A stretch of 64,000 nt of DNA from Zoogloeaceae bacterium (GCA_024235635.1 JACKMA010000003.1:124001-188000), one strand, 5' to 3'. Positions 27,521-36,651 are shown, counted from the first letter of the stretch. Made by a program: numbers and translations. The notes: generated by a model not told the origin, from the sequence alone.

Positions 27521-28063
27521 GTGACCATCCACCGACAACCCACGATGCTCGTCGTCCGCCACCGCGCGGACGGCACCGACACGCCGGCGGCCCGCCTCGG
27601 GACCGCGGCGCTGTCGGCGCTCGAGGCGTCGCTCGAACGCAAGTCGCGCTTCTATCTCGAGGCCACCGCCGCGCTGACCGGCATCGGCACGCGCTGCCAC
27701 GCCGCCTGCTCGGCCACCAGCTGCCGCACGCAGCGCTGCGAATCCGATCTCGCCCAGCTCGGCGCCCGTGTGCTGGCCTTCGTCCTGGCCCAGCGCGCCA
27801 AGGAAGAAACCTGCCTGCGACAGTGCCGGGTCGAGCTCGACGCCAGGGCCTGGGAAGCCCATCGCCAGGACCATGCCAACCTGGTGCGATCGGTCACGCG
27901 CGCACTCGACCTCGATTGCGAGCGCTCGCCGGTGGCTCGCGCCCACGACCTGGCGACGCTGCTGGACCGGCACTGGGCTTCCCACCATGTCGATCACGAC
28001 CAGCCCATGCTCGACGCGGTCCGCGCCCGACTCGACTACGACGGATCCCACGCCTTCGGCTGA
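27521..28063 (+). CDS. degenerate hemerythrin-like protein
   Basis: A 180-residue helical protein from a GTG start (an ATG at 27545 is possible). Residues 90-161 follow the bacteriohemerythrin pattern: KEE at 94-96, HxxxH at 114/118 (AWEAHRQDHANL) and WASHH at 152-156, with D160 close by. The His that normally sits four residues before the glutamate is Gln91 here, so one iron ligand seems lost or replaced. There is also an unusual cysteine group (C59, C63, C68, C73, C98, C102). Di-iron proteins of this class bind O2 or NO; whether this one still does is uncertain. It sits about 0.8 kb before norC on the same strand, with a minus-strand gene between. Confidence 0.45.
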   Translation: MTIHRQPTMLVVRHRADGTDTPAARLGTAALSALEASLERKSRFYLEATAALTGIGTRCHAACSATSCRTQRCESDLAQLGARVLAFVLAQRAKEETCLRQCRVELDARAWEAHRQDHANLVRSVTRALDLDCERSPVARAHDLATLLDRHWASHHVDHDQPMLDAVRARLDYDGSHAFG

Positions 28064-28120
28064 ACCCGAGCTGCGGCGCCGCCGAAAATACCGGCGCGCA
28101 GCAACCTGCTGCGGACCGTC

Positions 28121-28717
28121 TCACCCCACCTGCAACAGTTCGAAACGCGCACCGCCGTGGTACACCAGCAACAAGGTGCCGGCACGGGCAAATTCGCGGA
28201 ACAGGTAGGCCACGACATCGCGTTCGGCTGGCCACGGATAGACGTAGACCAGGTCGAAATCCAGCATCGAGAAGCCCAGGTCGGCCGCCAGCAGCGACCG
28301 ATCGACGCGGCGCTGGTGGCTGCCCGGCGGCAGATACGAGCCCTCGTGAAAGCACACGTCGAGACGATGATCCGCCGCCAGCCGTCGTGACGCCTCGACC
28401 AGTTGCGGCGCCTGTTCGATGCCGCAGGCATCGAATCCGGCCATCCGCGCGAGGCAGGCGACGATGCCGAATCCACTGCCCCATTCGCAGAACCGCCGCT
28501 CGCCGGGCAGCCAGCGCTCGGCGACGGTTGCAAGGGCGGCATGGGCCAGCACCGGGTTCGTCGAAACCAGCGACGGAATGCGGCCCCCGCGGGGAACAAA
28601 GGTCTGTGCCCGACGACGTCCGTCGTCAATCAGCGCCTCGATCGCCTCACTCCGGAGACGTGGCGTGGCGTCGAACGCCGACAGCCGTTCGAGCCCGGGA
28701 AAGTGCTCGCTCTGCAT
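28121..28717 (-). CDS. class I SAM-dependent methyltransferase-like protein
   Basis: A 198-residue protein. The SAM-binding motif I is FCEWGSGFGIVACLARMAG, followed by GIEQAPQLVEASRRLA, with an acidic residue ending strand 2 as in the class I fold. The segment DLVYVYPWPAER resembles the motif IV region. The protein is short and the substrate-binding part is not recognisable, so the substrate is unknown. It is divergent from norC; the 154 bases between carry a Dnr/FNR-type box at 28781-28794, which could influence both directions. Confidence 0.7.
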   Translation of the reverse strand: MQSEHFPGLERLSAFDATPRLRSEAIEALIDDGRRRAQTFVPRGGRIPSLVSTNPVLAHAALATVAERWLPGERRFCEWGSGFGIVACLARMAGFDACGIEQAPQLVEASRRLAADHRLDVCFHEGSYLPPGSHQRRVDRSLLAADLGFSMLDFDLVYVYPWPAERDVVAYLFREFARAGTLLLVYHGGARFELLQVG

Positions 28718-28780
28718 GCCTTGCCATTGGCATCGAATGGGTCGCCGGATGATACCCCGGCGGCCGAGCGGGCGACACGC

Positions 28781-28794
28781 TTGACGCGGGTCAA
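28781..28794. promoter_or_regulatory. Dnr/FNR-type box upstream of norC
   Basis: TTGAC-GCGG-GTCAA is a perfect inverted repeat with four-base spacing, the form expected for Dnr/Nnr-type regulators. Its centre is about 84 bases before the norC ATG. The -10 region that class II geometry predicts (about 28817-28822) is only weakly TATAAT-like. Three similar boxes precede norE, nirJ and nirC. Confidence 0.85.
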
Positions 28795-28871
28795 GGCGTG
28801 CCCACCGCGCGCAAAAGCATCATCGCCGCCAAGTCGCGCTGTTGGGGCGCGGGCAATCCGGAGGAACTGCG

Positions 28872-29297
28872 ATGAGCGGCACATTCACCAAGAGCATGGC
28901 CCGGAACGTCTTTTACGGCGGAACGGTGTTCTTCATCCTACTGTTTCTGGCGCTGACCTTCGACTCGATGCAGACGCTGCCGAAACGGGACAACCGCCAG
29001 GCCCTGACCGAGCAGGTCGCCCACGGCAAGAAGCTGTGGGAGACCAACAACTGCATCGGTTGCCACACGCTGCTCGGCGAGGGCGCCTACTTCGCGCCGG
29101 AACTGGGCAACGTCTACGTACGCCGGGGCCCTGATTTCATCAAGGCCTGGATCAAGTCGCAACCGACCGGCACGCCGGGGCGCCGCCAGATGCCGCAGTT
29201 CAATTTCAGCGACGAGGAGCTCGACGCGCTGGTTGCATTCCTCAAGTACAGCTCTGAAATCGACACCAACAACTGGCCGCCCAACGTCGAGGGCTGA
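28872..29297 (+). CDS. norC: nitric oxide reductase cytochrome c subunit NorC
   Basis: A 141-residue membrane-anchored c-type cytochrome. One N-terminal membrane helix (about 14-31) is not cleaved; the heme motif CIGCH is at 61-65 and the distal Met is likely M107 in RRQMPQF. It passes electrons from periplasmic carriers to NorB, which reduces 2 NO to N2O. GGAGG lies just upstream of the ATG, and norB follows 59 bases later. Expression is expected to depend on the box at 28781. Confidence 0.95.
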   Translation: MSGTFTKSMARNVFYGGTVFFILLFLALTFDSMQTLPKRDNRQALTEQVAHGKKLWETNNCIGCHTLLGEGAYFAPELGNVYVRRGPDFIKAWIKSQPTGTPGRRQMPQFNFSDEELDALVAFLKYSSEIDTNNWPPNVEG

Positions 29298-29356
29298 ACG
29301 CGCGCACCGGTCCGCACAACCGGGCCGCCCTTCACCGAATCAAAGGAGCGACAAGC

Positions 29357-30736
29357 ATGCAGTACAAATCCCAGGCCGTCGCGAAGCCCTACTTCATCGC
29401 GGCAATCGCCCTGTTCGCCGGACAGATCCTGTTCGGCCTGATCATGGGCCTGCAGTACGTGGTCGGCGACTTCCTGTTCCCGGCCATCCCCTTCAACGTG
29501 GCCCGCATGGTGCACACCAACCTGCTGATCGTATGGTTGCTGTTCGGCTTCATGGGCGGCGCCTACTACCTGATCCCCGAAGAGACCGAGACCGAGCTGT
29601 ATTCGCCGAAGCTGGCGCTGGCGCTGTTCTGGATCTTCCTCGTGGCCGGCGCGCTGACCATCGTCGGCTACCTCGCAGTGCCGTACGCGACACTGGCGCA
29701 GATCACCGGCAACGACATCCTCGAGACCATGGGGCGCGAATTCCTCGAGCAGCCGCTGATCACCAAGATCGGCATCGTCGTGGTCGCCCTGGCCTTCCTC
29801 TTCAACATCAGCATGACGGTGCTGAAGGGGCGCAAGACCGCGATCTCGCTGGTGCTGCTGATGGGCTTGTGGGGCCTCGCCGTGATGTTCCTGTTCTCCT
29901 TCTACAACCCGGATAACCTGGTGCTCGACAAGTTCTATTGGTGGTGGGTCGTGCATCTGTGGGTCGAAGGCGTGTGGGAACTGATCCTCGGCGCCCTGCT
30001 GGCCTTCGTGCTGATCAAGGTCACCGGCGTCGATCGCGAGGTGATCGAGAAATGGTTGTACGTGATCATCACGCTGACCTTGGTCACCGGCATCATCGGC
30101 ACCGGCCACCACTACTTCTGGATCGGTACGCCGGGCTACTGGCAGTGGTGGGGTTCGATCTTCTCCGCGCTCGAGCCGATCCCGTTCTTCGCGATGACGG
30201 TGTTCGCCTTCAACATGGTCAACCGCCGCCGCCGCGAGCATCCCAACAAGGCGGCCACGCTGTGGGCGCTCGGCACCGGCGTGATGGCCTTCCTCGGTGC
30301 CGGCGTGTGGGGCTTCCTTCACACCCTCGCCCCGGTGAACTACTACACCCACGGCACCCAGATCACCGCGGCGCACGGCCACATGGCCTTCTACGGTGCC
30401 TATGCGATGGTCGTGCTGTGCATCATCAGCTATGCCATGCCGGTGCTGCGGGGCCGCGCTGCCAACCCGAACAAGTCCCAGGTACTGGAAATGTGGAGCT
30501 TCTGGCTGATGACCGTGTCGATGGTGTTCATCACGCTGTTCCTGACCGCGGCGGGCATTCTGCAGGTCTGGTTGCAGCGTTTCAGCGACGCACCCCAGGC
30601 GTTCATGCAGGTCCAGGACCAGGTCAGCCTGTTCTACTGGATGCGCGAGTGGGCCGGCGTGGTGTTCCTGATCGGGCTGATCGCCTACATCGCCAGCTTC
30701 TTCGTCAAGGGGGAGCAGGAAACAGTCGCCGCCTGA
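29357..30736 (+). CDS. norB: nitric oxide reductase catalytic subunit NorB
   Basis: A 459-residue heme-copper-family protein with about 12 membrane helices. Heme b and FeB ligands are recognisable: H53 (ARMVHTNLL), the VVHLWVEGVWEL block, the HH pair in GTGHHYFW, and AAHGHMAFYGAY near the C-terminal third. The glutamates of the cNOR active site are present (VEGVWELI). Length is usual for the cytochrome c-dependent enzyme, without the quinol-oxidising N-terminal extension. AAGGAG precedes the start; a strong terminator follows at 30768. Confidence 0.96.
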   Translation: MQYKSQAVAKPYFIAAIALFAGQILFGLIMGLQYVVGDFLFPAIPFNVARMVHTNLLIVWLLFGFMGGAYYLIPEETETELYSPKLALALFWIFLVAGALTIVGYLAVPYATLAQITGNDILETMGREFLEQPLITKIGIVVVALAFLFNISMTVLKGRKTAISLVLLMGLWGLAVMFLFSFYNPDNLVLDKFYWWWVVHLWVEGVWELILGALLAFVLIKVTGVDREVIEKWLYVIITLTLVTGIIGTGHHYFWIGTPGYWQWWGSIFSALEPIPFFAMTVFAFNMVNRRRREHPNKAATLWALGTGVMAFLGAGVWGFLHTLAPVNYYTHGTQITAAHGHMAFYGAYAMVVLCIISYAMPVLRGRAANPNKSQVLEMWSFWLMTVSMVFITLFLTAAGILQVWLQRFSDAPQAFMQVQDQVSLFYWMREWAGVVFLIGLIAYIASFFVKGEQETVAA

Positions 30737-30767
30737 CGCCGAGCCGCGCCGATTTCGCGCTCGGAGC

Positions 30768-30797
30768 CGGGGCCCGCAGCAACGCGGGCCCCGTTTT
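30768..30797 (+). terminator. Rho-independent terminator after norCB
   Basis: CGGGGCCCGC, a six-base loop, GCGGGCCCCG and then TTTT: a ten-base-pair GC stem followed by a T tract, 31 bases after the norB stop. It separates norCB from the hybrid kinase downstream. Confidence 0.85.
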
Positions 30798-30960
30798 CGT
30801 CGGGCGGACGCCACCATCCGTCCAGTCCGCCCCCGCGGCCAGGCTGGCAGCACCGGCCCGGCCGCCGCACAATGTCGGACTGTGCGATTCGGGAGTTCGG
30901 GTGCCAGTCCGGCTCCCGGCGCCGCAATCCACTGCGACGACAGGAACGCGCGACACGATC

Positions 30961-32892
30961 ATGGCTACCGACGCCGCCCCGCCCGAGATCCAGCGCAAGA
31001 TCCAGGCGGAGCGAACCGAACTGCTGTACCGCAACGGCCTGCTGGCGAACCTGATGGTCATCGTCGCCGCGTTGACGATGGCGGTCGTGCTCGCCGAATC
31101 CGGGCTGATGCCGCTGCTGGTCGCCTGGTGCACGGCGTTGGTCGCCGCTGCCGTGGCACGGCTCGGGCTGATCGTCTGGCGTCGGCGACGCCCGCTGTCT
31201 GCGACGCCGGAGATCTGGGCGCGACGCTACACCGTCGGCACCGCCGCGATGGGACTGTGCTGGACGCTGATGGTGTTCGTCGGCCACGGCGACGATATCT
31301 TCCGCGCGATGGCGGTGATCGTCGTCGTCGTCGGCCTGACGGCGATGGCAATTCCGGTGCTGATGCCGCACCGCCCGGCCATGTACTGGTATTTCCTGCC
31401 GCCGAACGTGGCGGTGGTGCTCGAGTTGCTGCGCGAGTTCGATCTTGCCCACGGCCTGTTCGCGGCGGGCATGGCGGTCTACGTCGCTTTGATCATCAAG
31501 ACTGCCCGCAACTTCCATCAGGTGCTGCAGGACAGCCTGCGCTTCCGATTCGAGAACGAGGCGCTGGCGGCACGCCTCTCCCGCCAGATCGAGCGCGGCG
31601 AGGCGCTGAACCGTCAGCTCGAATCCGAGGTATCCGAGCGGCGCAACGCACAACGGGCGCTCGAGCTTCAGCAGCAGGACCTCGAGCGCCAGGTCGAGCT
31701 CAGAACCGCGGAACTGCTCCAGGCGAAGGAGGCAGCCGAGGCCGGCAACCGCGCCAAGAGCCAGTTTCTGGCGACCATCAGCCACGAGATCCGCACGCCG
31801 ATGAACGGTGTGCTCGGCATGACCAAGCTGCTCGAGGCCAGCACCGATCACGCCGAGCGCATGCGCTACGCGCGCTTGGCCCACGATTCGGCCAAGTCAC
31901 TGCTCGGACTGATCGACGACGTGCTCGACTTCTCGCGCATCGAAGCCGGCAAGCTGACGGTCTCGGAAAGCGACTTCACGCTCGCAGAGGTCGTCGCCGC
32001 GGCCTGTAGCGTGGTCGAGCCTGCAGCCGGCGAGAAGCAGCTGTACCTGGGCTGCGATATCGAGCCGGGCATTCCCGAGCGCTTCGTCGGCGATGCCCAG
32101 CGGTTGCGGCAGGTGCTGGTCAATCTGATCGGCAACGCCGTCAAGTTCACCGAACGGGGCGGAGTTCGCCTCGAGATCGGGTCGCTCCGCGCTGACGCCC
32201 GCCAGCAGTGGCTGCGTTTCGAAGTGCGCGACACCGGCATCGGCATCGAACCGGCCTATCTCGACCGGATCTTCGAGGTGTTCACCCAGGAGGACGGCTC
32301 GATCACCCGGCGCTTCGGCGGCAGCGGCATGGGGCTCGCGATCTCGCGCGGCCTGGTCGAGGCGATGGGCGGCGAGATTTCGGTGACATCGGTCAAGGGA
32401 CAGGGCTCGTGCTTTCGCTTCACGCTGCCGTTCGGTCGGGCTGCGAAGCAGGTGCCCGTCCATCCGCCGTCGCCCGCGCCGAGCGCGACCGCCGAGCCGG
32501 GTGTCGAGCACTCCGGGCGCGTGCTGCTGGCCGAGGACCACCCGGTCAACCAGATCGTCGCGGCCGAATCCCTGAAGGCCCTCGGCTACGAGGTGGACAC
32601 CGTCGGCAACGGTCGCCTCGCCTGCAATGCGCGCTTCGACCAGGACTACCGCTACATCTTCATGGACTGCCACATGCCCGACATGGACGGTTTCGAGGCG
32701 GCCGCCGAGATCCGACGGCGCGAGGCACAGCGGCAGTTGCCGCCGGTGCCGATCATCGCGGTCACGGCCGACGCCCAACAGGAGACCGCCGGCCAGTGCT
32801 CGGCGGCCGGCATGAATGGCTTCGTCACCAAACCCTTTTCGCTGGACCAGTTGAGCGCCGCGATCGCGGCCTGCGCGCAGGCCGGCGCCTGA
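30961..32892 (+). CDS. hybrid sensor histidine kinase with receiver domain
   Basis: A 643-residue protein. Residues about 27-185 contain five or six membrane helices, with no large periplasmic loop. A coiled coil (about 190-260) leads into the HisKA domain with SHEIRTPMNG, and the HATPase domain shows GNAVKFTERG (N box), DTGIGI (G1) and GGSGMGLAI (G2). The C-terminal receiver has acidic EDH and the phospho-acceptor in MDCHMPDMDG, followed by the KPF loop lysine. No output domain is present, so it must pass phosphate to another protein. Placed after the norCB terminator, it has its own transcription. The stimulus cannot be inferred; its position suggests a link to NO or anoxia. Confidence 0.88.
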   Translation: MATDAAPPEIQRKIQAERTELLYRNGLLANLMVIVAALTMAVVLAESGLMPLLVAWCTALVAAAVARLGLIVWRRRRPLSATPEIWARRYTVGTAAMGLCWTLMVFVGHGDDIFRAMAVIVVVVGLTAMAIPVLMPHRPAMYWYFLPPNVAVVLELLREFDLAHGLFAAGMAVYVALIIKTARNFHQVLQDSLRFRFENEALAARLSRQIERGEALNRQLESEVSERRNAQRALELQQQDLERQVELRTAELLQAKEAAEAGNRAKSQFLATISHEIRTPMNGVLGMTKLLEASTDHAERMRYARLAHDSAKSLLGLIDDVLDFSRIEAGKLTVSESDFTLAEVVAAACSVVEPAAGEKQLYLGCDIEPGIPERFVGDAQRLRQVLVNLIGNAVKFTERGGVRLEIGSLRADARQQWLRFEVRDTGIGIEPAYLDRIFEVFTQEDGSITRRFGGSGMGLAISRGLVEAMGGEISVTSVKGQGSCFRFTLPFGRAAKQVPVHPPSPAPSATAEPGVEHSGRVLLAEDHPVNQIVAAESLKALGYEVDTVGNGRLACNARFDQDYRYIFMDCHMPDMDGFEAAAEIRRREAQRQLPPVPIIAVTADAQQETAGQCSAAGMNGFVTKPFSLDQLSAAIAACAQAGA

Positions 32893-32914
32893 GGGCATCC
32901 GCCGGGCAGGCGCG

Positions 32915-33262
32915 TCAACGAGCCCTCTGCTTCGCGACCGGCAAGCCCGCGGGCTCTGGCAGGTAGACCATCGAACCGTCGCCGAGCCGCCACGCGGAGC
33001 CGACTCGAACGCCGCCGCCAACGCCACTGCGACCACTGGCACTGAAGCGCTCGACGCTCGCACCACGCATCACCACGACCTCCATCTGGGGCGTGCCGGC
33101 ATCGCGGATCACCGTGACCTCACCACCGGCCAGCGGCGACAGCGGACTGGCGGCGAATGCCAGCAGCAACGCCGCCACCAGCACCAGCAGCAGGTCCACC
33201 AGATTGACCACCGATGCCATCGGATCGTCTTCGGCATCGTCGTCGAACAGGCCGCCGCGCAT
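32915..33262 (-). CDS. DUF2149-like single-helix membrane protein
   Basis: A 115-residue protein. It begins with an acidic stretch (DDDAEDDP), then one membrane helix (VNLVDLLLVLVAALLLAFAA), and a small soluble beta domain ending GSMVYLPEP. This layout matches DUF2149 proteins, small ExbD-like partners of MotA/TolQ/ExbB channels. The ATG overlaps the stop of the MotA/ExbB gene (ATGA), confirming an operon. Inferred role: the periplasm-facing partner of a proton-channel pair. Confidence 0.65.
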   Translation of the reverse strand: MRGGLFDDDAEDDPMASVVNLVDLLLVLVAALLLAFAASPLSPLAGGEVTVIRDAGTPQMEVVVMRGASVERFSASGRSGVGGGVRVGSAWRLGDGSMVYLPEPAGLPVAKQRAR

Positions 33263-33747
33263 CAGCCCGGTGCCCGCAGCATGTCGATGGCCTCGAGTTC
33301 GGCGGCGTACCAGCGTCGCCTCAGACTCAGCATGAGGGTGCTCAGCGTCGCCGAGATCAGCGCCACGATGACCGCCGAGAAGGCCAGCGCAAGCGCCGAC
33401 GCCAATTCACCGACGCGGCCGTCGCCGAGCGCGCGCAAGGCCGGCCCGAGCGGGATCATCGTCGCCACCAGACCGAGCATCGGGGCGATCCGGGCGGCCA
33501 GGCGCACGCCCTCCAGGCGCGACAGCGCGAGCCGTTCGAGGGCCACCCGGCCGAGTTCGGGGGAACCGCGCCAGCGCGACACCAGTTCGAAGCCGGACGC
33601 GCTGTTGCGGAATCTCTGCCAGGCCTGCCACGCCACCGCGCCGACCGAGACCACGGCGGTGCCGAACAACACGCCGATCGCGATCAGCACTGGCGCCAGG
33701 AAGGCCTGCCCGAGCGCATACATCGACCCATCGAGCAGGCTCAGCAT
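33262..33747 (-). CDS. MotA/TolQ/ExbB-like proton channel protein
   Basis: A 161-residue membrane protein with an N-terminal hydrophobic helix (about 10-32), and two more around residues 82-100 and 115-140. The characteristic block ARIAPMLGLVATMIPLGPAL and then ALALAFSAVIVALISATLSTL corresponds to the TolQ/ExbB/MotA channel helices. It lies between the Sel1 gene (7-base overlap) and the DUF2149 gene (ATGA overlap). In such pairs the complex uses the proton gradient to do mechanical work across the envelope; the cargo here is unknown. Confidence 0.75.
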   Translation of the reverse strand: MLSLLDGSMYALGQAFLAPVLIAIGVLFGTAVVSVGAVAWQAWQRFRNSASGFELVSRWRGSPELGRVALERLALSRLEGVRLAARIAPMLGLVATMIPLGPALRALGDGRVGELASALALAFSAVIVALISATLSTLMLSLRRRWYAAELEAIDMLRAPG

Positions 33748-34478
33748 GACGCACCCGACGGACGCCACGGCCGCGAGTGCAGCATGCGCAACCCGACGCC
33801 GCCGAGCAACAGCGCCGCCAGCAGCGCGGACAGGTGCCACGAAAACGCCGGGACCGGCGGCGGCGGACGCCTGGCCAGCAGCACGCCGTCGCCGCCCTGC
33901 GCGGCCCGTTGCGCAGCGACCGAGCGCCCCTGTCGATCGCGATCGGCGGTATGGGTGCCCTCGGCGAGAAACCGCTGTGCGTCCGCGTCGCCGTCGGCGG
34001 CGGCACGACGGAACCATGTCATCGCCTCGTCGGCGTCACGCGGCACGCCCCGGCCGAGATAGAGCGCCGTCGCGTAGTGCAGCTTGCCGAGCTTGGCGTA
34101 TTCCGGGTCGCCGCTCTCGGCCGCACGGCGCATCAGCGCCACGGCGCGGGCACTGTCCTGTTCGACGCCGCTGCCATCCTCCAGCAACAGCGCCTTCCAG
34201 ATCATCGCTCCGGCGTAGCCGGCCTCGATGCAACGGTCGAAGATCGCGTGCGCGGTGGCATGGTCACCACACTTCTCGGCCCAGTAGCCATGCGCACACA
34301 TCGTCATGCTGGGTGGCTGTCGGGCCCAGTGGGCCACCGACAGGTCGCTGCCGACATCCGCCGCATCGGCCGCCGGGCCGCCGCAGGAGGTGGGCGGAAT
34401 CAACGCCTCGGCCGGCGGTGCCAGACACAGCCAGCCGCACAGCAACGAGGCGGCACGGAAATGCAAGATGGATCGCAT
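33741..34478 (-). CDS. secreted Sel1-repeat protein with C-terminal membrane anchor
   Basis: A 245-residue protein. ATG at 34478 opens a signal peptide (residues 1 to about 25, ending APPAEA); an ATG at 34511 would only lengthen the N-terminus. Sel1-type helical repeats fill residues about 60-170 (for example AVALMRRAAESGDPEYAKLG and EAMTWFRRAAADGDADAQRFL). A membrane helix (FSWHLSALLAALLLGGVGL) is close to the end. Two cysteines in the region before the repeats may form a disulfide. First gene of a three-gene operon with the MotA/ExbB and DUF2149 genes. Sel1 proteins are interaction scaffolds; a periplasmic adaptor of the channel is a reasonable guess. Confidence 0.7.
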   Translation of the reverse strand: MRSILHFRAASLLCGWLCLAPPAEALIPPTSCGGPAADAADVGSDLSVAHWARQPPSMTMCAHGYWAEKCGDHATAHAIFDRCIEAGYAGAMIWKALLLEDGSGVEQDSARAVALMRRAAESGDPEYAKLGKLHYATALYLGRGVPRDADEAMTWFRRAAADGDADAQRFLAEGTHTADRDRQGRSVAAQRAAQGGDGVLLARRPPPPVPAFSWHLSALLAALLLGGVGLRMLHSRPWRPSGASC

Positions 34479-34612
34479 CGGCGGATCGGGGTTGGTTGAA
34501 GACGACGCCATGCTGGCGGACCACGGTGCGTGCGGGAAAGCCCCGGACCCCGGTACGGGCGGAATACCCGCCGCCGCTCGGGCGAATCGCCCGCGCGACG
34601 ACCGTCCGCCGG

Positions 34613-35245
34613 CTACCCGAGGTCGAGCCCGTGACGCGCGGCGATGCGGGCAAGATCGATGTCGTTCCTGGCGCCGAGCTTGGCCTTGAGCTGGTAGTGG
34701 CAGTTCTGCGCCGTCTTCGGGCTGATGTGCAGCCGCTCGGCGATCGCGCCGTGGTCGTGCCCCGACAGCAGCAGGCGCAGCACCTCGAACTCGCGGCTGC
34801 TGAGCTCGCGCAACGGATCGGGACCGCCGTCGATCAATGCCAGCGCGATCCGCGGGGCGATATCCGGGCTCAGCACACGCTCGCCGGCGGCGACCCGATA
34901 GATCGCCTGTACCAGCACCGACGGTTCGCTGCCCTTGGTGACGTAGCCGAGGGCGCCGGCCTTCAGCGCCTGCGCGGCGAACAACACGTCGTCGTGCATC
35001 GTGAATACCAGGATCGCGGCGTCGCCGTCGCGCTGACGCAACCGACCGATCAGCTCGATGCCCCCCATGCCGGGCAGGCCCAGGTCGAGCACGATCACGC
35101 CCGGCCGCTGCCGGCGGAAGGCGTCGAGCGCAGCGGCTGCGTCGGCCGCCTCGGCGACGATCTCCAGGTCCGGCCGGCGTTCGAGCAGGCGTCGATAGCC
35201 TTCGCGGACCACGGCATGATCGTCCACCAGCATCAGCCGGATCAC
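34613..35245 (-). CDS. NarL/FixJ-type response regulator
   Basis: A 210-residue regulator with a receiver domain (acidic pair in VDDH, phospho-acceptor D54, Lys104 in VTKGS) and a LuxR-type HTH (LSSREFEVLRLLLSGHDHGAIAERLHISPKTAQNC). The HTH recognition helix is unusual: TAQNCHYQLKAKL in place of the common TVKNH-type sequence. Start is GTG at 35245, overlapping the kinase stop by four bases (GTGA). It is the cognate regulator of the adjacent kinase and a candidate to bind the NarL-type site at 54111. Confidence 0.88.
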   Translation of the reverse strand: MIRLMLVDDHAVVREGYRRLLERRPDLEIVAEAADAAAALDAFRRQRPGVIVLDLGLPGMGGIELIGRLRQRDGDAAILVFTMHDDVLFAAQALKAGALGYVTKGSEPSVLVQAIYRVAAGERVLSPDIAPRIALALIDGGPDPLRELSSREFEVLRLLLSGHDHGAIAERLHISPKTAQNCHYQLKAKLGARNDIDLARIAARHGLDLG

Positions 35246-36651
35246 GCGCCCTCCTCGTCGCCGGCCCCCGGCGCCATCCCAGCTTCGGGGAAGTCTGCCT
35301 GAAGCACGGTTCCGGCCGGTCGCCCCGGTCGCAGCACAAAGCGCCCGCCGAACGCTTCGACACGCTCGGCCATGCCGAGCAGGCCGAATCCGCCTTCGCC
35401 GGCCGCGACCGCCGTATCGGCACCACCCACGCCGTCGTCTTCGATCAGGACGCGCAGCCCCGAGCGGTCGCGATGCAGCGCCGCCCGGACGCTGCGCGGC
35501 CGACCGTGGCGGATCGCGTTGGTCAGGCCCTCCTGCACGATGCGGTAGACGCTCACCGCGAGTTCGTCCGGCAGCGCCGACACGTCGCCCGAGATCCGAA
35601 GGCGGATGTCGCAATCCGGCAGCGCCCGACGGGCGTGGTCGGCCAGCCGCTCGAGGCTGGCGGCGAGGCCGAACTCCTCGAGGCCGGCCGGCCGCAGCTC
35701 GCGCACGATACGCCGAACGCTGCCGATCATCGCATCGGTGGTGCGCGAGATCGCCGCGAGGGCGTCACCGACGCCGCCCGCCGCGCCCACGACACCCTCG
35801 CCGACGAAAGCGACCTCGGCGCGGATCGAGGCCAGGCACTGGCCGAACTCGTCGTGCAGTTCCCGCGCCAGGCGCCGCCGTTCTTGCTCGCGCGCTGTCA
35901 CCAGGTGCTTGGCCAGCCGGCGCTGGGCGCGGTCCGTGTGCTGCAGCCGCTCGGCGAGATGATCGAAGCCTTCGCAGATGCGCCGCAGCTCAACCAGCCG
36001 CGGCCGCGGCATGCGCGCCGAGAGCTCGCCGGACTCCATCCGTGAGATCGCCGCGAGGATGCGCTCGGTCGGACGCAGGGCGGTTCGCACCGGCAGGTAG
36101 ATCAGCAGATTGAGCAGCAACACGCTGGCGCTGACCGCCAGCACCAGACGCAGATCCCGCCACAGCTCGGCGGCCTCGGCGTCCAGGTCCGGCGTCACCA
36201 CGAATTCGCCGACCTTGACCCCCGGACGCTGCCCGATCATGCCGCGATAACTGACGTCGTCGTCGAGCCAGTGCGCCAACAGCAGGCGCACCGGCGCCGG
36301 CGAAGCCAGCGGCGGCGAGAAGCATTGCCGGCCGCCAGGTCCGAGAATCAGGTCCTGGACCTCGATGCACAGCCCGAGCAATTGCGCCAGTTGATCGAGC
36401 CGCGTCAGGCGCAGGCCGGCGGTGCCGCGATCGAACGCTCCCGTCTGTCGATCGAGTTCGCGGGCGATCAGTTGCTCGATCGCGGCGCCACTGCGGTGGA
36501 TGTCGTCGCGGATTCCCAGACTGGCCTGCTGCAACACCAGGGCAGAGCCGAGCAGGGCCACCACTGCCGCGAACAGGGTCACCCTCAGCAGCAGGTGGCG
36601 CTTGAGATCTACGCCGGCCCTGTCGCCACCATGCTTCCGACTAGCTGCCAT
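35242..36651 (-). CDS. NarX/UhpB-type sensor histidine kinase
   Basis: A 469-residue kinase with a first membrane helix around residues 17-40, a periplasmic domain of about 120 residues containing two cysteines (LCIEVQDL and RQCFSPP), a second helix, a HAMP-like linker with RMESGELSARMP, then the HisKA_3 dimerisation domain with ARELHDEFGQ (phospho-His) and the HATPase ending in GVGG and GGFGLLGMAERV. I start it at ATG 36651; upstream codons lack a hydrophobic or coding pattern. It is divergent from norE, 175 bases away. The nitrate-binding P-box of NarX is not clearly recognisable, so the signal is unproven. Confidence 0.85.
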   Translation of the reverse strand: MAASRKHGGDRAGVDLKRHLLLRVTLFAAVVALLGSALVLQQASLGIRDDIHRSGAAIEQLIARELDRQTGAFDRGTAGLRLTRLDQLAQLLGLCIEVQDLILGPGGRQCFSPPLASPAPVRLLLAHWLDDDVSYRGMIGQRPGVKVGEFVVTPDLDAEAAELWRDLRLVLAVSASVLLLNLLIYLPVRTALRPTERILAAISRMESGELSARMPRPRLVELRRICEGFDHLAERLQHTDRAQRRLAKHLVTAREQERRRLARELHDEFGQCLASIRAEVAFVGEGVVGAAGGVGDALAAISRTTDAMIGSVRRIVRELRPAGLEEFGLAASLERLADHARRALPDCDIRLRISGDVSALPDELAVSVYRIVQEGLTNAIRHGRPRSVRAALHRDRSGLRVLIEDDGVGGADTAVAAGEGGFGLLGMAERVEAFGGRFVLRPGRPAGTVLQADFPEAGMAPGAGDEEGA

